DNA of 64,000 bases from Solanum dulcamara (taxonomy: Eukaryota; Streptophyta; Magnoliopsida; Solanales; Solanaceae), in NCBI RefSeq assembly GCF_947179165.1, contig NC_077247.1:17592001-17656000 (forward strand). The letters run 5' to 3'. This document shows positions 26,123 through 38,100 of this stretch, in pieces; position 1 is the stretch's first letter, and each line of letters begins with the position of its first letter. The notes under the pieces were generated by a model. It was not told the origin of the DNA. It did not search any database and was given only the letters and a program-made list of their open reading frames with translations. The position numbers and the translations under genes were made by a program.

Positions 26123-27010
26123 ATTGACCGAGAAAGAGAGGTGTTGGAGAGTTTTATGTTTTTGGCTCTGCTTTTTTCTCTACGGTCTCCAAGGTAGTTG
26201 CTTCTCAGCCGAGGTGGTTATGTGCATATCAAAATCAAACACAATCTTTATCCTATCTCATTATTTTAAAGTTTAATCTCCAATTTTAACCATATGCATT
26301 TGTTGAAAAATTCATGTTTGAGTTATAAAACAATTAGCAATATACAATAAATACATATCATATCTATCTATATTACCTTAAAAGCATTAACTCTCTAATT
26401 TGAATGTTAAATTACTATAATACCCTCAACTAAAAACATTCTTTAACTTAAATGTTAAATTACTATAGTATCCCCCAACCAAAAAAGGCCCTAAATTTAA
26501 AAAGTTAAATTACTTAAATATCCTTCAACTAAATACTTTTAAATGAAATAATCCTTTAACGAAATATTTTAATTATTAAAATAATTATTAAAAAAAATCC
26601 TAATGTATAGCAGCTATTCCAAACACATGCTGATTGGAAGGGATGCATTCTTTCAGATGACTTGCCGTTATCATATGACAAAAAGTTGTGCTCTTTCAAA
26701 TATGCTTCTATCAACTATTAAATGGTTATATAAATTCAAGATAAATATGTCATAATTTGCTCAACATTTGAAAAGGCTGGGATTGTTGGATATTGAGATA
26801 TATCCTAAGAAAGCAATAGTATGTTCAATGTTTCCAACTGTACTTGAAAATTAAAGGTTCTAATTATCCTTCAAGTATTCTTCTACTCTTCGTAATTTAT
26901 TATCATGGTGTTCGTTTTTCTTTTTGCATTTTATTACGGGGCTCATTTATCTCTTTCCTCCTGAAGTACCATGAACTTTATCATTTATACTTTTAAAAAT
27001 ATAAAATAAC
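26123..27010. other. Intergenic, upstream of the MICU-type gene
   Basis: AT-rich. At 26380-26580 there is a loose repeat of the word gttaaattact followed by short C-rich words (atagtatccccc, aatatccttcaac). No coding frame is supported. Confidence 0.5.
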
Positions 27011-27072
27011 TAACAACAAACAACAACAACCCAGTGAAATCCCACATCGTGGGGTCTGGGGAGGGTAGAGTG
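27011..27072 (-). mobile_element. 5'-truncated TS-type SINE
   Basis: The minus strand reads as the 3' end of the Solanaceae TS SINE: CTCCCCAGACCCCAC, then GGGATTTCACTGGG and a tail of TTG repeats. A perfect 9-bp duplication taaaataac flanks it (27002-27010 and 27073-27081). The Pol III boxes at the 5' end are missing, so the copy was truncated on insertion. Confidence 0.85.
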
Positions 27073-27081
27073 TAAAATAAC

Positions 27082-27804
27082 TGTTGTAAAGTATTTGTTG
27101 GCTGAAGTATTGCACGGACAATTAAGCTTTTTTTATTGGTGAACACATAGAAATATAAAATTACCTAAAATCAAACTGCATAATATGAGATTCAAATAAA
27201 AACTGCCTCATTCAAATCACTTCAGTTCTTTTGTTATTTTATGGAGTAATATTTTTTGCTACTTACAAACCGTCGTCATTTGGATTAATGTTGATTGAAA
27301 AATACACCTCCACGTTTTTTTTGGATATCAAGCAGGCACAATTTCTACTTTTTCTATTCAATTGCTTCTTCTTTTTTCCTACTTTGGTTTGAAACAAAAT
27401 TGAAATTACTTTATTAAGACATATTTTGTGTTGTAGATGAATATGCTTAGATACTTAACCTCTAATTTTCGTATATAATTATAAATTTAAATTAATTTAT
27501 ATATTATGTGGTGTAGTTTATATCATTGGTTATTGGTTAGGAGATCGATTGAAAAATATTTTGGATGTAGTTATGAGCTTTTTTTATGATGAGGCAATCG
27601 TAATGCACCTGTTCACAGTAAATCATATTTTTCTAAAATATCTAAAAATAAAAAAATAGTCAAGTCTAATAATTAGTACATTTATTAGAATTTTCCCTAT
27701 TAGGGAAAGAGTGAAAAATATTCCTCAATTATTCAAAATAGACCAAATTTACCCCCCGTTATGTTTGCAATCCTTCTAACTCAAGTTCTATGTGTTTCCG
27801 AATC
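27082..27804. other. Intergenic, no gene seen
   Basis: AT-rich, without a coding frame or recognised repeat end. The last about 140 bp precede the gag ATG at 27805 and may be the leader of that dead element, but no LTR end or primer site was found. Confidence 0.4.
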
Positions 27805-28068
27805 ATGCCTCCAAGAAGAGCTCCATTGAGAAGGAGCGTGAATCATGATGAGGAGCAACAAACACCTCAAGCTCTGGTTGATCCATTGGACATGCAAGTC
27901 ACTCATGCAAATTTTAGGGTTGCTTTCCAAGTCCTTTCCCAAGCTATAATGTCATAAGCCAATAGAGAGGTGATAGCTTTCGTGAACCCAAATGTGGGTA
28001 TGGAAGCAACAAGGGTTAGATACTTCACAAGGATGAATCCTCTGGAATTATATAGTTCTATGGTGGAC
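27805..28068 (+). pseudogene. 5' part of a gypsy gag gene, split by the Tekay element
   Basis: From the ATG at 27805, 88 codons run to the insertion point (MPPRRAPLRRSVNHDEEQQ...). The fragment matches the layout of the intact element's Gag: a basic start, THANFR in place of THAEFR, then TRMNPLEL in place of QRMNPPEF. One in-frame stop follows QAIMS. The frame continues exactly at 37686 after the target duplication. Confidence 0.85.
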
Positions 28069-30384
28069 TGTAATATCCCCTAAAAACGTTGTATACGATG
28101 TTTCAATTTTTGCCTAAACATGATACAGCCTCTGTATTTTGGTCATAACTTTTCATAGGAATATCCAAATTGAGTGATTAAAATTTCTGCGTAACCACAA
28201 GATCATTACCTACAACTTTTATGAAGACCATATTTTAAGATTCGGAGGTTAAGTAGGTCAAATAAATTAATCTTTGTAAGGTAGGATGCTGTTACGGAAA
28301 TGAGTGTTTATAGAAGAAAAATCATATCTCACTGTAGGTTTATCCAAATTGGTTGATTCTTGAACGATATGAAACTAGACTTCCATATCTACAATTCTTA
28401 TGAAGACACCAAATCCTAATAAGGAATTTATCTTATTCAAACGCAGCTTCCAAAAAGAGTATTCTGTCAAAGATAACTCATTTCACCTACCATAGAAAGA
28501 TCTAGATACATTTGACATCACTCATGACATAAATTGTCCTCCATTTAACATCATCCATGACATCAATATATTCCACTAAATTTTCAGATTTTTATTTATA
28601 ATTATTTTATTTATTGTTAGGTCATCTTTCCCACCTATAAATACCCACCTTATTTCCTCATTTTATTCATCAAGCTTTCTCAAGCAAATCTTCTCTCTAT
28701 ACACATTCTCAAATATAGTTTTAGTTCTTAGTAGTGAAGAAATACTATTCCGGTGATTCATATATTCCGGGTAGTACACAAAATGTTCCGGCAAGGAGAG
28801 AAGTTAGGACTCAAGAGTGTTCATTAAGTCTTCCGGTACCAACTAAAGCTTCGGTTTCCAGGTATGTAAGGTTTCAATGAGAGTATTCCTTCCACTCTCA
28901 TGTCTAAATTATTTTGATTATATGATAAATTATATTTATTTTCTTTAAGCTTTACTCTAAGTTATGTGGTGTTTATCCATGAATTCTTCCATCCATGTAG
29001 TCCAAAAACTCTTTCAATTAAATATCTTGATTTTAAGTAATATTTTCTTATGTTAATTCTTATTTTTACTTAATAGTATAAATCATGGTTAAACTAATAA
29101 TTATTGGTCTATTTTGATGCAACATAATTTTATATGTATGAATTGATGGTTTACAAGTAATTCCTCTATTTATCTATTTAAAGGTTCTTGAAATTCATGG
29201 TGGGTTGTTTAAAGCATGATTTTTAATTAATGGATTTCAAAGTATTTATGTATATTTATTTACATACATATTTGCAAGTTGAAGTAATTTGAACCCACCT
29301 AGTTTTACTATATTTTTAATAAAGTTTGACTTGAAAGCTTTGACTCCAAATAAATGTTTATGAAAGAAATATCTATGATCAAAAAGGGAGTCTTATGAAA
29401 TGAAAGAATGATGAAATGATATGAATGATAAATTCTTTATGCAATAAGGACAATTCTTGCATATTTGAATTATCAAATGTTTTAATGAGCTATTCTACCG
29501 AATATGATGTTTGAATTCTCAAGTTATATGCTATAAATATTTTGAAGTATTAAACTATTCCGTGGGATTGACTTAGCACCGAATGAGGCATTGAGGTGGG
29601 ATTCGGTAAGGGAATCATAGTAGCAACCCCTTGTCTCATTAACTATGTGCCAACATAGGAGCCCTTGTAGGCTTAGGCTAATGGATCCATAAATAGCCCT
29701 TAAAGTTAAAGTTAAAGAAATGAATGAAGTTGACGGAGTTCTACCTGGCAAGTAGTCTCCCCGGCCAACGTAGGGGGTTATGTTGGATTCCATGTAATAG
29801 CTCGCATGGTCTTAAATGTCGGTTATGGTTAGCTTCCCACAAAATGAATGTTTTAAAGGATATCCATATGATTTATTATGCATGTATTACATTATGTTCC
29901 ATATTACATAAATGTTATAATATTTTCTCAATGTTCATGCATCCTTACATACTTAGTACATTCAAAGTACTAACGCATACTCTTTTGCCTACATGATATC
30001 ACCATGTAGGGATCAGTGCTCCTCCTCGTTCTCCTCCACGTGGCTAGTTGATATTCCATCGAAGACTACTTTTGGTGAGTTCCCATGTTCCGGGAACAAT
30101 ACTCCTTTGTCTTTCTAGCTTATGATATGTTAAGATATTTTATTATGGCATTTCTTCTATTATGATTGAGGGTGAGCTAGGAACTTGTCTTAGCCCCATT
30201 AAATCTAATAGTTAGAGGTATTGTTGGACATATGTAAGTTGAATATTTATTATTATGATTTCCGCTTGTCTATTTATCATCATTACCTATGAAAGGCTAA
30301 AAGAATGCTAAGAGGCTTGTTTGAGGTACTTTCGGGTTCCTCATTCGCTATGTCACGTCTAGGCCCTAGGCTTGGGTCGTGACA
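28069..30384 (+). repeat. 5' LTR of the Tekay element
   Basis: Starts TGTAATATCCCC and ends CGTGACA, followed by a 4-nt spacer and the primer site. It is the same length as the 3' copy. Unlike the other LTR families here, its U3 shows no palindrome cluster. A 90-residue open frame near 29724 recurs in the other LTR but has no protein features. Confidence 0.97.
28636..28643 (+). promoter_or_regulatory. LTR TATA box
   Basis: TATAAATA lies 567 bp into the 5' LTR in a C-rich setting (cccacctataaatacccacc). It is followed by a pyrimidine-rich stretch and aaatcttctctctat, typical of a plant start region. The same box is at 35932-35939 in the 3' LTR. Confidence 0.7.
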
Positions 30385-30388
30385 AACT

Positions 30389-30400
30389 TGGTATCAGAGC
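30389..30400 (+). other. tRNA-iMet primer binding site, Tekay element
   Basis: TGGTATCAGAGC, 12 of 12 bases of the usual plant initiator-Met primer site, 4 nt after the LTR end. Confidence 0.93.
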
Positions 30401-30598
30401 CCGAGGTTTTGAATGATCCTTGGAGTCCAACATACCGCATCGAATAGGGTCTTGTTCATGGTTGTGAAGCGCGCCACAATTATGAATAAGAGACTATGAG
30501 GCGTTTAGGAAAATTTTCACTTCTTTCAAATTCATGTCGTGCCTTAGAGTGTCCTAAGCTTTCCTTTAACTAATTACCCATTTTGTGTTCTCTAGATA

Positions 30599-33500
30599 AT
30601 GACTCGTGGAAGACCACCTCAAAGAGCAAGGATTGACAATGAGGACCAAACTCCTCCGATTCCTAATGCCCAACATCATGAGGATGGGGTAACCCATGCC
30701 GAGTTTCGCAGTGTTATTACTTTGTTAGCTCAAGTCGTAGCTAACCAAGGGAATCTAGGTGTTCCTCCTCCCCAAATGCAAAATCCAGCCTCTAGGATTC
30801 GGGATTTCCAAAGGATGAATCCGCCCGAGTTCGATGGTTCTAAACTAGATGAGGACCCTATGGAGTTCATTAATGAGGTGTACCGGATTGTGTCTATCAT
30901 GGGTGTGCCACCAAATGAGAAGGCCGAGCTAGTGGCCTATCAACTCAAAGGTGTGGCTCGAGTGTGGTACGAACAATGGATTGTTGAGAGGGATGAAGAA
31001 ATAGGGTCGATAGGATGGGAAGAGTTTAAAGGTGCCTTCCTAGACCGCTTCTTCCCATTAGAGCTAAGGGAGGCCAAAATCCAAGAGTTCATCAACCTCC
31101 GTCAAGGGAGTATGAGCGTGAGGGAGTATGCTCTCAAATTCACTAAGTTGTCAAAGTATGCTCCTTTTATGGTTTCCGACCCAAGAGCTAGGATGAGCAA
31201 GTTTATTTCCGGTGTCTCAAGCTTGGTGTCCAAGGAGTGCAAAACGGCCATGTTGATCAAGGAGATGGATATCTCTCGGTTAATGACTTACGCAGAACAA
31301 ATTGAAGAAGAGAAGCTTAGAGAGAGATCAAGGGGGTTCAAAAAGGCTAGAGTGGATGGTGGAGGGTTTAACCCTCAAAGGTCCGATTATGGTAACAATG
31401 GCAAAGGTCAAGGTGGGCAACGATTTGTGGGACAAGGTTCCACCAATACTCCTCCTCCAAGGTTCAACAAGGACAAGAGTGGTAAACCAATGATTCCAAG
31501 AGAGAATGTTGCTACTCAAACTTTCCCTGCTTGCAAGAAGTGTGGAAGGACTCACAAAGGGGAATGCTTAGCTGGTTCCAATGCATGCTTTAAGTGTGGC
31601 AAGCTGGGCCACCATGCTAAGGATTGTAGAGATGGTGGTGGTAGGACTCAAGGCCAAATTGCTCATGGTCAACAAGTCCAAGGAGGTGTCCAACGCACTA
31701 ACCGCTTTTACGCCTTGCATGGGAGACAAGAGGTTGAGGATGCACCCAATGTCATTACCGGTATGTTAAAGGTCTTTTCTTTTGATGTGTATGCACTATT
31801 AGATCCGGGTGCAAATTTATCTTTTGTTACTCCATTCCTTGCTAATAGATTTGATGTTTTACCTGAAATGTTATTAGAGCCCTATTTGGTGTCTATCCCC
31901 GTTGGTGAGTCAGTTATTGCTAGAAAGGTCTATAGGGATTGCCTTGTGTCTATCTTGCATAAAGTTATTCCTTGTGATCTCATTGAGCTAGATATGGTAG
32001 ATTTCGATGTCATTCTTGGGATGGATTGGTTACATGCATCTTATGCTTCCATAGATTGTAGGAATCGTCGAGTCAAGTTCCAATTTCCAAATGAGCCTGT
32101 TATTGAATGGCAGGGTCGTGATTCGGTGGTTAAGGGTCAGTTTATTTCTTATCTTAAGGCTCGCAAAATGATTTCTAAGGGATGTATTTATCATATTGTG
32201 AGGGTTAGGGATGTCAACTCCAAAAGTCCTTCTCTTGAGTCAGTTCCTATAGTCAATGAATTCCCCGATGTCTTTCCTGATGACCTTCCCGGTGTCCCTC
32301 CCGAAAGGGAAGTTGATTTTGGTATTGATATCCTCCCCGATACCCAACCTATCTCTATTCCTCCTTACCGCATGGCCCCAGCAGAATTGAAAGAGCTGAA
32401 GGAACAATTAAAGGACTTGTTAGAGAAGGGGTTCATAAGACCAAGTATTTCGCCATGGGGTGCTCCCGTTCTATTTGTAAGAAAGAAGGATGGGTCACTT
32501 CGAATGTACATAGACTATCGGCAATTAAATAAGATGACCATTAAGAACAAGTACCCACTCCCTAAAATAGATGACTTGTTTGATCAATTACAAGGGGCAA
32601 GTCACTTCTCCAAGATCGACCTTCGGTCCGGCTACCACCAACTACGGGTAAGGGAGTGTGACATTCCCAAAACAGCCTTCTGAACAAGGTATGGTCACTA
32701 TGAGTTTGTGGTGATGAGTTTTGGGTTGACGAATGCACCAGCGGTGTTTATGGACTTGATGAATAGGGTGTTCAAACCTTACCTTGATACCTTTGTAGTA
32801 GTCTTCATTGATGATATTTTAATTTACTCTCGGGGTGAGGAAGAACATAAAAATCACTTGAGAGTTGTGCTTCAAACATTGAGGGATAAACAATTATTTG
32901 CAAAATTTAGTAAGTGTGAATTTTGGTTAAAGGAGGTAGCATTTCTTGGTCACGTAGTGTCCGGTGATGGAATCAAGGTTGATCCTAAGAAAATAGAGGC
33001 AGTCAAAAATTGGCCTAGACCATTATCTCCTTCAGACATTAGGAGCTTCTTAGGTCTAGCCGGGTACTATAGACGGTTCGTCAAAGGCTTTTCTTCCATC
33101 TCATCTCCTATGACAAAATTGACCCAAAAGAAATCCAAATTCATATGGACAGATGAGTGTGAGAAGAGTTTCCAGACCTTAAAAGATCGACTTACCTCTG
33201 CTCCTATTTTGACTCTCCCAGAAGGATTAGAAGGGTTTGTAGTTTATTGTGATGCTTCAAAGATTGGTTTAGGTTGTGTCTTAATGCAAAAGGGCAAGGT
33301 AATAGCCTATGCTTCTAGGCAATTAAAGGTGCATGAGCGCAACTACCCTACCCATGACCTTGAATTGGCGGCTGTTGTTTTTGCTTTGAAGATTTGGAGG
33401 CATTACCTCTATGGGGTGCATGTGGATGTCTATACTGATCATAAGAGTCTTCAATATGTGTTTACCCAAAAGGACCTTAATCTAAGGCAAAGGAGGTGGC

Positions 33501-34963
33501 TAGAACTCCTTAAGGACTATGACATGAGTGTGCACTATCATCCGGGTAAAGCCAATGTGGTTGCTGATGCACTTAGTAGAATATCTATGGGGAGTGTGGC
33601 CCATGTGGATGAAAGGAAGAGGGAGTTGGTGAAAGATGTTCACCGATTGGCTAGATTAGGGGTGAAGTTGGGTAGTACTAATGATGGGGGTATGGTTGTT
33701 CAAAATAGTTCTGAATCCTCTTTGGTGGTGGATGTTAAATCAAAGCAAGATCTTGACCCAAAGTTTATCGAGTTAAAGAAGTTGGTAAAGGAAAAGAAGA
33801 TAGAAGTCTTTTCCCAAGGGGGAGATGGGGTTCTATACTACCAAGGTCGGATATGTGTTCCATATGTTGATGGCCTAAGGAGTTTGATCTTGATGGAGGC
33901 TCATAATTCTAGATACTCCATTCATCCTGGTTCAACAAAAATGTACCAAGACTTAAAGGAGTTGTATTGGTGGGGTGGCATGAAGAAGGACATAGCAAGG
34001 TTTGTGTCCGAATGTACAAATTGTCAACAAGTGAAGGCTGAACATCAAAGACCGGGTGGCCTAGCCCAAGACATTGAAATCCCAACTTGGAAATGGGAAA
34101 ATGTGAATATGGATTTTGTAGTGGGTTTGCCTCATACCCGGAAACGTCATGACTCGATTTGGGTAATTATTGATAGAATGACTAAGTCAGCTCACTTCTT
34201 ACCGGTTAAAACTTCCTATAGTGCCGAAGACTATGCCAAGTTGTATATTCGGGAGTTGGTGAGGTTGCATGGTGTGCCATTATCCATTATTTCGGATCGT
34301 GGTACCCAATTCACTTCTCACTTCTGGAGATCATTTCAAAAAGGCCTCGGTACTAAGGTAAAGTTGAGCATAGCATTCCATCCTCAAACGGATGGGCAAG
34401 CCGAAAGGACGATTCAAACACTAGAGGATATGTTAAGGGCTTGTGTGTTGGAGTTTAAAGGGAATTGGGATGATCATCTACCTCTCATCGAGTTTGCCTA
34501 TAATAATAGTTACCACTCAAGTATTGAGATGGCACCGTTTGAGGCTTTGTATGGGAGACGATGTAGATCACCGGTAGGTTGGTTCGAAGTAGGTGAGATG
34601 ACCTTGTTGGGCCCCGATTTGGTACTTGATGCTTTAGAGAAGGTGAAGATCATTAGAGAAAGGTTGAAGACGGCTCAAAGTCGTCAAAAGTCCTATTCTG
34701 ACACTAGAAGAAGGGATCTTGAGTTTAATGTGGATGATTGGGTGTATCTGAAGGTTTCACCCATGAAAGGTGTGGTTCGATTTGGTAAGAAAGGGAAATT
34801 GAGCCCTAGATATGTAGGGCCTTATAGAATCGTGAGACGTGTTGGTAAGGTTGCATATGAGTTGGAATTACCATTGGAAATGGCCATGGTTCATCCGGTG
34901 TTTCACGTGTCTATGTTGAAAAAACATGTGGTGATTCTAGTTCCATTGTACCTATGGCAGTAG
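30599..34963 (+). pseudogene. gag-pol polyprotein with one in-frame stop (Tekay)
   Basis: One frame starts at ATG 30599 and is interrupted only by TGA at 32681-32683 (codon 695), where relatives have Arg (probably CGA to TGA). Gag covers residues about 1-345 and ends in a zinc knuckle ([14 protein letters not shown], about 330-343). The protease has [11 protein letters not shown] (about 400-410; DPG for the usual DTG/DSG) and ILGMDWL (about 472-478). RT carries [10 protein letters not shown] before the stop and FIDD (about 736-739) after it. RNase H has YCDAS, THDLELA, YTDHKS and VADALSR. Integrase has the HHCC finger ending CTNC, then MDFVVG, SDRGTQF and an E in DGQAERT. The frame is lost near 34925-34935 by a one-base deletion just before the chromodomain. 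Reading past the TGA would give a protein of about 1450 aa. Confidence 0.93.
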
Positions 34964-35160
34964 TGAATATTGAAGAAAACTTGACCTATGAAGAAGTTCC
35001 TGTGGAAATTTTGGACCGGCAAGTTAAGAGATTGAGGAACAAAGAAATTGCATCTGTTAAAGTCCTTTGGAGGAATCAACAAATAGAAAGTGCAACATGG
35101 GAAGCGGAAGCGGATATGATTAAGAGATACCCTCATCTTTTCCCCTCTACCCAAACCTAA
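34954..35160 (+). pseudogene. Frame-shifted chromodomain tail of the Tekay polyprotein
   Basis: In the frame shifted relative to gag-pol, 68 codons from 34954 contain EILDRQVKRLRNKEIASVK, then VLWRNQ and TWEAEADMIKRYPHLF. This is the C-terminal chromodomain that marks chromoviruses and in this clade is thought to direct integration to silent chromatin. It overlaps the end of the main frame, so it would be translated only after a frameshift. I infer a mutation rather than programmed frameshifting, because related elements read straight through. Confidence 0.85.
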
Positions 35161-35351
35161 GGTATTAAGTTGTCCTTGCTCAATTACTTGAAATCCTTAC
35201 ATCTCAACTTTTCTTGTCACATGCTTGCAAAATTATAAAATATTTTTTTAAACGATATTTTAAATTACACTGTTGCATTAATGATAGGTTGTTTGTTAAT
35301 ACTCTACTCTACTCAAGCTAAGTCTTTTCTCATTCGAGGACAAATGTTCCC

Positions 35352-35361
35352 AAGGGGGAGA
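35352..35361 (+). other. Polypurine tract, Tekay element
   Basis: AAGGGGGAGA ends 3 nt before the 3' LTR start at 35365, the expected plus-strand primer. Confidence 0.85.
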
Positions 35362-35364
35362 TAA

Positions 35365-37680
35365 TGTAATATCCCCTAAAAACGTTGTATACGATGTTTC
35401 AATTTTTGCCTAAACATGATATAGCCTCTGTATTTTGGTCATAACTTTTCATAGAAATATCCAAATTGAGTGATTAAAATTTTTGAGTAACCACAAGATC
35501 ATTACCTACAACTTTTATGAAGACCATATTTTAAGATTCGGAGGTTAAGTAGGTCAAATAAATTAATCTTTGTAAGGTAGGATGCTGTTACGGAAATGAG
35601 TGTTTATAGAAGAAAAATCATATCTCACTGTAGGTTTATCCAAATTGGTTGATTCTTGAACGATATGAAACTAGACTTCCATATCTACAATTCTTATGAA
35701 GACACCAAATCCTAATAAGGAATTTATCTTATTCAAACGCAGCTTCCAAAAAGAGTATTCTGTCAAAGATAACTCATTTCACCTACCATAGAAAGATCTA
35801 GATACATTTGACATCACTCATGACATAAATTGTCCTCCATTTAACATCATCCATGACATCAATATATTCCACTAAATTTTCAGATTTTTATTTATAATTA
35901 TTTTATTTATTGTTAGGTCATCTTTCCCACCTATAAATACCCACCTTATTTCCTCATTTTATTCATCAAGCTTTCTCAAGCAAATCTTCTCTCTATACAC
36001 ATTCTCAAATATAGTTTTAGTTCTTAGTAGTGAAGAAATACTATTCCGGTGATTCATATATTCCGGGTAGTACACAAAACGTTCCGGCAAGGAGAGAAGT
36101 TAGGACTCAAGAGTGTTCATTAAGTCTTCCGGTACCAACTAAAGCTTCGGTTTCCAGGTATGTAAGGTTTCAATGAGAGTATTCCTTCCACTCTCATGTC
36201 TAAATTATTTTGATTATATGATAAATTATATTTATTTTCTTTAAGCTTTACTCTAAGTTATGTGGTGTTTATCCATGAATTCTTCCATCCATGTAGTCCA
36301 AAAACTCTTTCAATTAAATATCTTGATTTTAAGTAATATTTTCTTATGTTAATTCTTATTTTTACTTAATAGTATGAATCATGGTTAAACTAATAATTAT
36401 TGGTCTATTTTGATGCAACATAATTTTATATGTATGAATTGATGGTTTACAAGTAATTCCTCTATTTATCTATTTAAAGGTTCTTGAAATTCATGGTGGG
36501 TTGTTTAAAGCATGATTTTTAATTAATGGATTTTAAAGTATTTATGTATATTTATTTACATACATATTTGCAAGTTGAAGTAATTTGAACCCACCTAGTT
36601 TTACTATATTTTTAATAAAGTTTGACTTGAAAGCTTTGACTCCAAATAAATGTTTATGAAAGAAATATCTATGATCAAAAAGGGAGTCTTATGAAATGAA
36701 AGAATGATGAAATGATATGAATGATGAATTCTTTATGCAATAAGGACAATTCTTGCATATTTGAATTATCAAATGTTTTAATGAGCTATTCTACCGAATA
36801 TGATGTTTGAATTCTCAAGTTATATGCTATGAATATTTTGAAGTATTAAACTATTCCGTGGGATTGACTTAGCACCGAATGAGGCATTGAGGTGGGATTC
36901 GGTAAGGGAATCCTAGTAGCAACCCCTTGTCTCATTAACTATGTGCCAACATAGGAGCCCTTGTAGGCTTAGGCTAATGGATCCATAAATAGCCCTTAAA
37001 GTTAAAGTTAAAGAAATGAATGAAGTTGACGGAGTTCTACCTGGCAAGTAGTCTCCCCGGCCAACGTAGGGGGTTATGTTGGATTCCATGTAATAGCTCG
37101 CATGGTCTTAAATGTCGGTTATGGTTAGCTTCCCACAAAATGAATGTTTTAAAGGATATCCATATGATTTATTATGCATGTATTACATTATGTTCCATAT
37201 TACATAAATGTTATAATATTTTCTCAATGTTCATGCATCCTTACATACTTAGTACATTCAAAGTACTAACGCATACTCTTTTGCCTACATGATATCACCA
37301 TGTAGGGATCAGTACTCCTCCTCGTTCTCCTCCACGTGGCTAGTTGATATTCCATCGAAGACTACTTTTGGTGAGTTCCCATGTTCCGGGAACAATACTC
37401 CTTTGTCTTTCTAGCTTATGATATGTTAAGATATTTTATTATGGCATTTCTTCTATTATGATTGAGGGTGAGCTAGGAACTTGTCTTAGCCCCATTAAAT
37501 CTAATAGTTAGAGGTATTGTTGGACATATGTAAGTTGAATATTTATTATTATGATTTCCGCTTGTCTATTTATCATCATTACCTATGAAAGGCTAAAAGA
37601 ATGCTAAGAGGCTTGTTTGAGGTACTTTCGGGTTCCTCATTCGCTATGTCACGTCTAGGCCCTAGGCTTGGGTCGTGACA
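35365..37680 (+). repeat. 3' LTR of the Tekay element
   Basis: 2316 bp with the same ends as the 5' LTR. Differences seen by eye include catgatat for catgatac, aaaacg for aaaatg and cagtact for cagtgct. Nine of the eleven are transitions. Confidence 0.97.
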
Positions 37681-38100
37681 TGGACGAAGATCCACAAGAG
37701 TTTGTTGAGGGAATCCAAATGATTGTGGATATTATGGGTGTGATTTCGGTACAAAAGGGTGATTTGGATGCTTATCAATTGAAAGGAGTTACTCAAGTGT
37801 GGTTCACTCAATTGAAGGAAATGAGGGCTATTGATGCAGGCACTTTTTATTGGGACAAGTTCAAGGGCGCTTTTCTAGATTGTTTCTTTCTCTTTGAGAT
37901 GAGAGAGGCTAAAGTGCAAGATTTTATTAACTTGAAAAAAAAATATGAGTGTAAAGTCTTATGCTTTGAAGTTGACTCAATTTTCTAAGTATGATTCACA
38001 ATGGTAGCCGACTCTAGAGCTCGTATGAACAAGTTCGTTTCTGGTATTTTGGAGATGGTGGTCAAATAATATAGAACTCTTGATGTTGATGACTCATGCT
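37681..38100 (+). pseudogene. Continuation of the split gypsy gag gene
   Basis: After the duplicated TGGAC the Gag frame resumes (EDPQEFVEGIQMIVDIMGV), matching [19 protein letters not shown] of the intact element. It goes on through YQLKGVTQVWF, FKGAFLDCFF and DSRARMNKFVSGI with frameshifts and a stop. It is cut at 38100 by the LTR of element C. Confidence 0.85.

Larger units (their letters stand above)
28069..37680 (+). mobile_element. Structurally complete Tekay/Del-type chromovirus (9612 bp)
   Basis: Two 2316-bp LTRs (28069-30384 and 35365-37680) both run TGTAATATCCCC to GTCGTGACA. A perfect 5-bp duplication TGGAC flanks the element (28064-28068 and 37681-37685). The primer site (30389-30400), polypurine tract (35352-35361) and one gag-pol frame are in place. 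I count 11 differences between the LTRs, all substitutions, or about 0.5%. At a commonly used plant rate of 1.3e-8 per site per year this is about 0.2 million years. Long LTRs, an iMet primer site and a C-terminal chromodomain fit the Tekay clade. One stop and one frameshift probably prevent autonomous movement. Confidence 0.95.

Noticed and set aside
29724..29996. 90-codon frame found identically at 37020-37292
   Set aside because: The identity only reflects the two LTR copies; no domain or signal peptide.
34954..35160. Chromodomain tail as a separately translated gene or programmed frameshift
   Set aside because: Related polyproteins carry it in the same frame; a one-base deletion explains it and no slippery site or pseudoknot was seen.
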